Source: Anadara kagoshimensis (lineage: Eukaryota > Mollusca > Bivalvia > Arcoida > Arcidae). From it: a stretch of DNA of 64,000 nt. The translations under genes were made by a program, and so were the position numbers. Below are positions 49,170 through 61,100 of this stretch, in pieces; the stretch's first letter is position 1; every line of letters begins with the position of its first letter. Below the pieces are notes generated by a model. It had not been told where the DNA came from and searched no databases. It saw only the letters and a list, made by a program, of their open reading frames with translations. The DNA lies in contig CM037869.1 of the NCBI GenBank assembly GCA_021292105.1, forward strand, positions 47,988,077-48,052,076. The letters are read 5' to 3'.

Positions 49170-52100
49170 TGGCTCAGGTGAGCTAAAAAATAGCATTTTT
49201 TATCAAAGGTCAAAAACTGGGACATGACCTTGACCTTCGACCTTGACATCAATTGGAAGAAAATTGCAAGACAAGATCAACAGTGAAAACTTCATACAAT
49301 TATCTTCAGCCGTTATGAAGTTATAACAATAAATGTCTCATTTTAAAAATTACGTAACTTTACACAAAAAACGCGTAACCTATTTTTCGTTCAATTTTCA
49401 TGAAAAACACAATTTTAATGTTCCCAGGTATGCTGAATCCAAATATCCAATCAAAATTTGCCTGCACCTTTTGGTTTCAGAGAAGAAGATTTTTTTGTCT
49501 TTTTGCTATTTTTAGTAACAGCGGCCATTTTGTTGGGCGTGGCCAAACCCCGAACACAATTTTGAAAGGCTGTTACCTAGGCATGATAATCACTGAGTTT
49601 CATCAAATATGGCCCAGTAGTTTTGGAGGAGAAGATTTAAATGTAAAGTTTATACACGACGCACGACGGACGGTGATAGATTGCAATAGCTCATCTGAGC
49701 CTTTGGCTCAGGTGAGCTAAAAACCAATAAAAACATGTAAAAATAAACAATGGTTACTCAAACATCAAGATTTGCTGATTAAATCTTGAACATTGATTGA
49801 TATATTTCTACATAAATTTGTTTAAATAAATTTTACCTCATAAAGGTTTTGAGTTGTGCTCCAGACAAAATTTGTAACAGAGACACATGGACACATGGAT
49901 ACATTTGGTAAAATGTATTTTGGTCCTTTGGGTATCTTTTCAACATTTTGGTTTCAAAATTTTGGTCCAAGCACTACTGACGAGGAATTGTATTCTGAAA
50001 CAGCAGTCTAGTGTTGTTATAATATGTAAATATACTTACCCAGCTGGAGTAGCTGGTGTTTTTGGAGAACTGGTATTGGACTGTGGAGCGGAGTCTGTTC
50101 TAGAATCTGGTCTAGGACTGTGACGGTCCATATTATTTAGACCACACACTGGCTTTTTTACTGGAGTGCTGTAACAATTCAGATTATAACTGTTATTAAA
50201 CTTTGCATCAACGAAGTTGTTTTGCCCATTACTTTGGACATAATACATAAATTATAAGTGTTTGTCTCTAAATACTGTGCTCATACTTTTAAAAGAAAAG
50301 TATGTAAAATATGACCAAAAAAGGTAAAATATAAAAACAAGAGCACCGCCGAGCGGAGCATTATACGCCCGTGTTATATTGATCGAGTAGTACTATTTAC
50401 TGAGAAGTATAAGTACAATTAGGATATATGTATGTAAAAATATATTACCAACTCCGTGTTCGGGCCATAACTCGTAACCCAAAAAAGTTGTAATTCAAAT
50501 TTGCACGAGATATTACCATGATTAAGGTGTAACTGTATAACAAATTTCATTTAAATCCATGTTTGTATTGTCTACTGAATGGAATACTAACCACATGGTC
50601 ATACATACACAAATTTCTAAGTTAAAAAGGGGCATAACTCCTCCAAAAATAATCCGAAAAAGTTGTAACTCGAACTTGCACCAGATATTAACATCGTAAA
50701 TGCGTATACCAAATTTCATTTGAATCCATAAATAGTTGTAGGCTCTAATGATCGGAAACCACATGGTCATACATACAAAAATTTCTAAGTTAAAAAAGGG
50801 GCATAACTCCTCCAAAAATAATCCGAAAAAGTTGTAATTCGAACTTGCACCAGGTATTAACATCGTAAATGTGTATACCAAATTTTATTTGAATCCATAA
50901 ATAGTGGTAGGCTCTAATGATCGGAAACCACATGGTCATACATACAAAAATTTCTAAGTTAAAAAAGGGGCATAACTCCTCTAAAAATAATCCGAAAAAG
51001 TTGTAATTCGAACTTGCACCAGATATTAACATCGTAAATGTGTATACCAAATTTCATTTGAATCCATAAATAGTTGTAGGCTCTAATGATCGGAAACCAC
51101 ATGGTCATACATACACAAATTTCTAAGTTAAAAAGGGGCATAACTCCTCCAAAAATAATCCGAAAAAGTTGTAATTCGAACTTGCACCAGATATTAACAT
51201 CGTAAATGTGTATACCAAATTTCATTTGAATCCATAAATAGTTGTAGGCTCTAATGATCGGAAACCACATGGTCATACATACACAAATTTCTAAGTTAAA
51301 AAAGGGGCATAACTCCTCCAAAAATAATCCGAAAAAGTTGTAATTCGAACTTGCACAAGGTATTACCATGGTAAAGCTGTATACCAAATTTCATTTGAAT
51401 CCATAAATGTTTGTGGTCTCTATTGAACGGAATACAAATTGTTAACAGACGCCCGCTCGGACGGACAGCACCGTAACATAATACGTCCCGTCATATGACG
51501 GGCGTATAAAAACATACTTCGAGGTAATATTTGTGATGTCATCAGTCATCAAAGTGTTATTTTGACACAAATAGTCTTCATTAAACTTAAAACTTTAAAT
51601 TGATATAGAATTCAAATCTAAGGGTTGTTTTGTATTTCGGGGCCCTTATTATATAAACTCCTTTTACCCTTCATTTGTTCTTTTCCGTAGTATACTTGGT
51701 CGCGGTGAAGCGTTGGGAGTGCTAACTGGTGTAGAAGCAGTATGATTGGTTGAGTGTTGCTGTTGTTGTAAAATCGCTCCACCTTGAGGAGCAGTCTGTC
51801 CAGAATACAGATTGCTGGTGGGTAATGACCCAGATATCTGTATGGCCGAGATGGCAGGAATTGGGATTGAAGCGGTCGTAACCAAGCCCATGGCAGATGA
51901 TGTGGCATCTGAAGGAGTAGATGATCGCCCAGCACCTGTAAAGAAAGCTAACAAAAATAAGTCATCTCCTACACAAAAAAACAAAACAATTTTGTCGAGT
52001 GGAGTGACATGGAGGAGTACATGTATGGTGATACGCCCTCGTCAAGATTCTTTCACTTGTACAAAGGTGTTCATTTTACTACCAACGGTGAAAACTGATC

Positions 52101-55100
52101 TGTAAGACAATGCTTAAGTCTATATGGCCACTGACATCCCTAAAAACTATTTTTTGATGATTGTTAAAAACTCAACAAAAATGCAAATTTTGAGTAAATA
52201 AAGAGTGGATAAAATAGGATAATACCAAAACATAACATTATTTTGTTAGACCAGTAAATCCTTTTTTGTCGTGATTCCCATCCCCCATCCCCCCCCACAA
52301 CATCTGTCTCTTCCAAACTGGTAAAGAAGCTACTTACTTTCAGAAGATGAGGATACGGATGATGTGGTAAATGGTGAGTGTACACCGGACAATGATTGTG
52401 TCGTATCTGGTCTATTGCTAACATTTGCATGGAATTAAATCTAACGGCTGCTGCTGTACTTGATGTTCCTGCTAGCCCTGCTGCCTGTAATGTTGCTGCC
52501 AGATTAGGTGTTTGGCTAGGTACTATAAATACCAGAAGTATGGATCATGATATATTAAGTTGTCAGGGTTCGTACATGACATTTGGACTCCAAATTTAAG
52601 GACTTTTAGGGTCTTTTCATGGTCTTACATGTATTTGCAAATTTAAGGCCTAATCAGGACAATTTTAGCAAAAAAATATTAGTGAAAAGGCAATTACATC
52701 AATAAATCAATTAATTACATGTCTATGGTATAAGCGACACTTGAAGTGGAGGTTGAAGCTGGGCATTTGGGAGGGCCAGGTACCTTGCTCATTTAAACAT
52801 AACTTATTAATTAATTAATTTATATCAGTCTATTCACAACCATTTAATATTGAAATACAGACACCCAACTGGCCAAATTCAAGGGCTTTTTAGGGCCTTC
52901 ATGATAAATTCAAGGGCTTTTTAGAATCAGACTTGTTTTTAGGGTCTTTTTAGGGCAAGCCTAAAAATTTAAGGACTTTTCCAGGCCTGTATGAACCCTG
53001 GTTATAGACTATCTCAAGCCTACAGACTTATCGGTCTGGGACTAGCTGTTCATAGCTTTGTTAGCTTAATCAGCTGGTTAGTATATATACATGTAGTGTA
53101 TTAGGCAATGTATACAGGGATTAAAATTATGTTTTGTAATAGAAGGTACACAACTTTTTAAGTTTTTGTTTTAATTGTGAAAATCAACTTGGTGTGTGAA
53201 AAAATATTAAGATTTTTAATTGTGAATATGGTCCAAAATAGGCCCAAATTGGTCCAGAGAGAGAGCCCAATTAGTTTTGAGATTTACCCCCGACAAGTAT
53301 TTCACACTTCAAAGGACCATACTGACACACAAACTTGGTTTAAGAGTAATTATAACTTAAGGTCGCGGTACTTACTGAGACCTTGTCGTAAAGGTGATGT
53401 TACTGGAATGGATGGCATGCTAGCAATTTGAGCCATTAGATTTTGCTGGTACATCAACTGATAATCTGCCGGTATCAAATACGGCATTGCATATGGTATT
53501 CCTGTCGGCCTGAAACCACAAAAAACAAATCATCAAAGTACTGCAAGTACTGACAGAAAAATGTAACATCTGTGATCATTTAAATATTAATGTGCAAATT
53601 CAGTGAATTAGTATCCATGGCATAAGATAATTTGTTTGCACTTACGTACAATAGTATGTACATCTGCTATCACTGTCATTATTTTCTAGAGGGCGCGGTG
53701 GCCTAATGGATAAGATCAGTCTTCAAATCCAGGGTCTCTCACCGCTGTGAGTTCGAGTCCCGCTCGGACCACATGTGGGAAAGTGAATTTTCCTTACCGT
53801 TGGCCTTTACTGATTCACCTGGTATCAGTATAATGGACTGGGGGAGTGGTACGCTTGTCTGCGGCGTACTGACTCTGTGAGCTAGCACGGTAAAGTCGCC
53901 CTGAGTGCGCGCTAGTACAAGGCAGACCATACAACATACTCGCACTTCACATGCATACACAAAATTGTTCATAGATTAATCCATAGAGATTAATTAAATA
54001 GTTCTTGTCGCGAATAGCTGAAAAATTGCTGATACGACGTTAGGCAACATTCAACTAACCAACCATTATTTTCTGTTTGATACTTTTTTCTTCTGTTGAC
54101 AAATAGTTTCACACAATAACTCTGGACAATAAAATCCAAAGGGCCATAACTCAAAGGAAAATTGGCAATAAAACACAGGTTAATAATATGCACTTCTCCT
54201 ATCACTTCACTGTTAACACTATCCATTAAATTTTGTAGTCTTTTGAACTGTCCGTCAAATTTTGTAATCTTCTGATAAAAAGTTTTGGAGATTTTCTCTA
54301 GTCAAGTACATGTATTTCCCATTGAAATCCTCAAAGGACCATATTGACAAACAAACTTGGGTTAACATGTGCATCTTCTGTCACTGTTGTTACTGTCCAA
54401 CCCATATTTTGTTCTAAGGACAAGTTTTTAATTCCAATTTTTCATCAAATAACTTAAAATCTCTATTCTCTTCCAGGAACCAATATTGTAATATGAATTC
54501 AAAATTTGAATACAATCAAACCTGCCAATAAAGGTTACCCAAGGGTACCAGTGAAAGAGGACTTTATGGACATGTGACCCTTATATACAGGTTCAAATTA
54601 CATTGATAAAGAGCAATTGCGATAAAAATTTACTGGCCTCTAAAAGCAGGGTGGCTTAGAGGTGACATTTAAGGCAAGTTTGACTGTACCTTCAAAATTT
54701 CTCTGCATTTGAATATTTGAACATTCATTACAGTTGTAATGTCAACCATAATCATACAAAACTACAATATATATGACAACCCCTCTTTGCTTTATACAAG
54801 CAAGCTAAAATATCATTGCAAAGTGATATCTAAATTTGTTGAAATCTGGTTGCATACCTATCAGACCTTGAATCTACCTGTCCCAGCGACGTTGATATCG
54901 GAATACTACTGGTCATCACCGTGGTAACGGGTGTTGCCCTATGAGCTTGTGGTATAAATACATTGCTAGTGGACCCCTGTGTGTTGGGAAAACCATGTGA
55001 TACAGATGTTATCTGGTGCTGACTAGATGCCTCCGTTCGGGTATGATCATATGCCTGCGAGGGTGCTGTGGGTGCCGAGGTGTTAACCACTGCATGTCCT

Positions 55101-58100
55101 GCAACTGTTGTATGGGTGACACTTAATGGTGTTAATGCAGATGGCTGCTGCTGCCGAACTGGTGGTACTTTTGCTGGAAACAAATTAATTTTATCAAAAT
55201 TATATTATTAAGCCTTGGTCAGACTCTGTTGGGGTTCGAAACCATGCCAATTATTTAATATGAAGCCTGCAAGTTTTCTGCATGAAACTTTATATTGATA
55301 TATTTATATTTATCATTTCTGCTGGTCCAAATTGTAATCAGCTATTCTTGTATAATAACTTGATAAAACAAAAATTCCTGACAAAATCACTCCTGTAAAT
55401 TGTGAAATTTCTGTGTCACTTAATATTTTGGCATCAAGATATTCCCTTAACTTTATCTAATTTCACAGGGTTCGTACAACTCCCAAATTTAATGACTTTT
55501 TAGGGTCTTTTCAGGTCTTATTTGCAAATTTAAGGCCTAATCAGAGGTACAATTGTAGCAAAAAAAATATTGGTTCAAAGGCAATTAAACTTAAAAGTAG
55601 ATAAGGTTGAAGATGGGCGTTTAGAAGGGCCAGGTACCTTTCAAGTAACTTATTAATTAATATTTATTTATTTACATCAGTCTATTTGCAACCACTTAAT
55701 ATCCAAATACAGACACCAAGCTGCCCAAATTCAAGGTCTTTTTAGGGCCTTCAGGATAAATTCAATGGCTTTCTAGGGTCAGACTTGTTTTTAGGGTCTT
55801 TTTAGGGCAAACCTCAAAATTTAAGGACTTTTCCAGGCCTGTACGAACCCTGTTTCACTTTGTCAGAAAATACAAGATGTCAATAAAAATGCAAGTCAAT
55901 TATATCAAAATAGAAGATTCTTGAACGTTTTATTATCATGTCTCTTGAATGTTTTATTTTCATGTCTCTTGAATGTTTTATTTTCATGTCTCTTGAATGT
56001 TTTATTTTCATGTCTCCCGAATGTTTTATTTTCATGTCTCTTGAACATTTTATTTTCATGTCTTGTTCACTTTAGCAAATTTATGTGAAAATAAAACAAA
56101 GGGTGAAAATTTAAAGATTAACAGTATGTTTTCAAATTTCAGAATGTCTGATTTGTGAAGTACATACCAACTGGGATTGAGGTTATGCTTGCATTTGTTG
56201 TGGCTACCGTGGTAACAGATGTAGACATTGTCGGTACTGTAGGTCCTGGTGTGGATATGTAAGAAGGATTGGATATCGATGTTCCAGTGGCTACAATGAT
56301 ATGTCAAAAATCAATTACTCTTTCCAAGGTAAAAATTTCATCATACATGTACATACACTGATATATAGTTACACATACCTAAAACCAAACGCAGTTATCT
56401 ATTAGAAATTCATACACACTAAAATTGGTATATTTTTGAGGAAATTTGTCATCTAAAAAATACGTTTCCATTACTGAGTAGCCAAAATCACAACTGGCTA
56501 CTCCCAATTTTCGAAAAAAACTCTTTCTAAAAGTAATCTAATTTCGCAAATTTATGGAAATAATATATGAACGACTACTACTGTATTTTCACACATTTTG
56601 GAAATTTGGCTACTCATAATTTGCGGAAACCTAGTACAAGACGTGAAAATAAAATACTTGGATCAATTTTATGTTCTTTCTGCAAATGGCATTACTGTAG
56701 TTTTTTATTTCTGTATATGTTGTTACTGCTAGACAATTCTCAACATTATTCTAAGAAAGGTTTCAAAATTTAATTGTTTAGCAGAACTCTTACCTTTTCC
56801 TTTTGATAGAGTAGCAGCTACACCTGGTGGCAAGGCAGGTGTAATTGTTGATGGCCCCAGTTTATATCCTGTCCCTATAGCTTGCTGTGTCATGTGGATC
56901 TGTTTAGGGGGTTGATGTGTGATGATGGGTTTAGGGGTCATCTCAGAAGATGTACGTGGAGCTGGCAGTGTAATCTGTATACTGGATGTGTTTGATGAAG
57001 CTCCACTGCTCTGTATGGTTATACTAGACCTATAAATATTACATATAATGTTTTAGTACCAGTAATGTATAATGGGGAAACAATAAAGAATTCTTCTACA
57101 ATATCAACAGTCCAAGAGTAGAAAAATTTGACATTTACACACCAAGGGTAGAAAATTTTGACAGCATCAATGGCCAAGGGTAAACAAGAGGCCAAAAAAA
57201 GGGCCTGTAATGATCAAATGACAAAATTTGACCTAATTTGTTAAAATTGGATCAATGAAATCTAATATTTCTCAGAAAAAAACAATATATACCTTGGATT
57301 TTGTACAGAGTCACCTTCTACTCCAACCAGGGACCTTCCAAATCAAATTTGGGTTCAATCGGCTCAGTGGTTTCTGAGGAGAAGATTTTCTAAAATCTCA
57401 TTTTAGATTTTCTAAAATGGCCATTTTAGTCGTTTTGCTATTTATAGTAATTGTGGCTATCTTGGATTTCATACAAGGTCGCCTTGTACAAACTTTAATC
57501 TACTCCACCTAAGGCCTTTCATGCCAAATTTGGTTTCAATTTGCCTAGTGGTTTCAGAGGAACGAAGATCAAAGTTTACTCATGAACGCATGCTTCACCA
57601 TGCCAAAAGCTCAGAATGTACTGACTATAGCCAGTTAAGCTAAAAGTTTGACTATCAACAGGCCAGTAAAAAGTCAAAACTTTGAAAACTTGCATATTAA
57701 GGTAAACTTGAATTTTGACCAGGGAAGTGATGTCTGGTGTTACCAAAGGGTAAGCATCTCCTGTCTGACTAGCTACACCTGCCATGTGTCAGTGCATTGC
57801 TCAATGTATTCTGATAATATCTGACCATTCAAAATGTTCATTTGTGAAGCATTTAATTTTTAAGATGGTAAATACTGGATAAGGAAGCAATGTCAATCCT
57901 AATTAACTAACCTTAGAGCCTCGGATGTAGGAACAGGAGAGGCACTTATACTGACAACTGGGGAGACAGACCTGGTTGTCGACAGTGGTGGTGTAGTAGG
58001 TCTAATCGCCTGGTTTATTATGGGACCACGTGTTCCCAGTCCATGTACTGTATTAGGCAGACCAGGATGGCTAGATCTCACCGGGACAGCTGTAGACGTT

Positions 58101-61100
58101 GACTTGGGTCCTGCTAAACCTGCCGCAATTGTAGCACCTAAAATAATTGAAAATGATTAAACATTTGTAATTTATACCTGTAGCTCTTCTCAAACCTCAT
58201 ATGGTGGGAATCGGCTGTATTTTCATAATGGACGATCGAAATTGCTCAAGTAACTAATAATTGGAAATAATTGATAATGTAACAAATACAAATTGGAAAT
58301 AAACGCTTGTTGATTAAGAAGTACAAAATATGGCATTTCAGATGTTAGTCTAATTATTGTTTTGAATTGGCATTTCCATTACATTTTTATTTGAATTTTG
58401 TGCCATTATGCACACTTTTGACAGTAATAAAAAGTAAAGTCATACCCTGCTGCCTAAATCTAGGCTTAGATCCAATGAACAGGTATAACCCTTCACTGAG
58501 AAGAGCAGAAAGCTATAACCTTGAGTTATTTTTTGTTCTCTGCCCACAATGTTTTTTCACCAAAAAAGAACAGATGATCAATTATTCAATACTTTAGTCA
58601 AGGACTTAATATCTGGTCAGAATGAATCATCTATGTTTTAAAATGGATATTTCGCATCAAATTGTTGCCTTTTTGTATCAGCTATTGTACAGTGCAATTT
58701 TTTTCCATAACCATTAAAGGGCTTCAAGTGATCCAAAATCTAAATCTAGACTTATAGAGGATGGATCACAGTTTATTTGAGTGACCAATTCTGACAACTC
58801 CTAGTGTAAAATGTTGTAAGTTTATTTGCTAAAGGTCAGTGGTTTTCTTCGGTGGCCATTTATTTCAGCTTCCTCCCAATCCCAAAACTGACCACCTCTG
58901 TATAAGTGAAAGTCTTGACTGAGGAGTACTCAAAAATTTCTTTGGATACTGAGCATCAAAAATAATTCTATCTTGAAGACATTTGCATGATTTGACAAAT
59001 GCTACGTTTTAGCCTTTTCATGAGACAAAAACAAAATATACATCTAGCAAATCTACTAGGTTTCCACAAATTTAAAATAATTAGTAGCCAAATTTCCAAA
59101 CTTTGTGAAAATATAGTCCTTTTCAAAGTATTTTTCCACAAATTTGCTAAAATATATGTTACTTTTTGAAAGAATTCTTCAGAATTAGTAGCCAATGGCG
59201 ATTTTGGCTACCAGGAATGGAAACATAGAATCAATGAGTACTTTACTTTCTTTGCAAGTTTTATGTTTTGCTTGGGTCTTTGTCTGTCAGTCTACCCTGC
59301 CTAAAGGATGCTGACCTATGTGAATGCCACAGCATGATTCCCACAAAATTCCCTGAAATTTCCCCGACAGATTTCCACTTTTCCCTGACATTCTAAGACA
59401 TTTCAAAAAGTGAATCTTACCTCTGGGCAGATGAGTTGGGAATGAAGGATTAGCCTGAGCTCTAACGATAGAGCTGACATTATAGGGCACCTGTGAGGAG
59501 CTCAGGGTGGATGGTGCGTTGATTTGTACTATACTGGCTTGTGATGTAATGGAAGATGTGGATGATGAAGTGGATGATGGAGTTGTTGTAGATGTCTGAG
59601 CCTTGTCTACATTAGTACTCAGTAAACCTACAATATAACAAGCTGAATATAAACACCACAACTAGAGAGACAATACTTGTCAGGTGTCTGATAAACTCAT
59701 ACCAACCATGTGAACAATAATTGCAAGACTCTCTCTCTCTCTCCCTTTATCTCTCAATCTTTCGTGAATGGGACCAAGGCCCCTTGTAATTGTGAAAAGT
59801 AGCTGTCAAATAACTAAAACAGTGAAAATGAAAAATACCATTATATTTCCAAACTGTAAAATGGACAGATGAAAATATATTATTATATATATATTATTAT
59901 TATTATTTGTTTCCAGATTAACTTTTGACATGAATTTAGTTACAATTTTATTTGGCATTTCTATAGTCAATTTTTAAGTTACTGTAAAGGGGATTATTTT
60001 CACGGGGTGAAAATTTTCGTGATATCTGAAATTTTGTGCTAGTGTAATTTTCGCTGGTGTTTATACTATATAGTGATATATTGACCTGTATGATAGACAT
60101 TTTTGTGTGGGTAAAATTTTCACGATAATTTCATTAGCGCGAAATAAGTGAAAATTATACCCACCCGAAAATTTCCCCCTTTACAGTATTTTTATGAATT
60201 ATGCAAATCAGCTTGGAGTTTCTGAAAAAAACTAGAAGATTTTCAATTGTGAATGGGGCCCATTATCGGTCCCAGTGAGACCCATGACTTCTGTTTTTTC
60301 AAGGCCTAGCCAAGATGACGCAACCAAAATTATACCTGATGGTAGAGCTGAAGGTCTGGTAACAACAGAACTATGAGCTGGAGGCACCACTAGAGGCGTC
60401 CCACCTGTAAGTTGTAATGGTGTCCTTGCTAAAGTCTTGGATAATGTCTGAAAGAAAATGAAATGAAAACTTCAGATATTTTTCTCGACACAAACAAACA
60501 AACAAATTTGGCTCTAACTTAAACTGACTGGTTAAGGCCACACCATTCCAAAAACGTGTTAAATAATTCTAAGTGGAAAAGGGACAAAACTCCATTAAAT
60601 ATCCAAATAAGTGTTAGGATTTTATAATATGCACACCTTCAGGGCATAACAAATACACATATCAAATTTCATTAATTCTTTTTAAAACTAAAGGACTACC
60701 GGTAGTTAAGGTCACTTAACTAAATGTTAACAGATGGACAAACAGACAGACAGACAGACAGATGGACGGACAGCATGATAACATAATACATTTGTAGTTT
60801 AATGCATTGTGCTTTATCAAAAATGAGTATATATAATAATATTTAATAATAAATTAATGACTACCGGTACTTGCCTACCATTTTGAGACTAGGAGTAAAT
60901 TTGAGTAAATTTTTAAATGTAAGTTTTACAACATCAACAGTAAGGACCTGATCTCATTATGTCTTCCTCACTTTTCTAGTCAGCAGAAGATCCAGATTGT
61001 CACTTTTATAACCATGAAGTTGAGAAGCTATGATTAAGAACATGTACAACACTAGATCGCCATCTTTCGCTCTTGGACAGTATTACATGCAAATATGAAA

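Noticed and set aside
50522-51387. Three overlapping minus-strand frames with similar repeated peptides
   Set aside because: Translation of the 168-169 bp repeats of a mobile element.
51618-51935. Alternative minus-strand frame over SAP130 exon 10
   Set aside because: It would follow from the uncorrected exon 9 phase but gives no SAP130-like sequence, while the other frame has the ASPRPSILRKR hallmark.
53695-53767. tRNA gene
   Set aside because: A and B boxes are good, but acceptor arms do not pair and the segment is the head of a SINE with an 11-bp target-site duplication.
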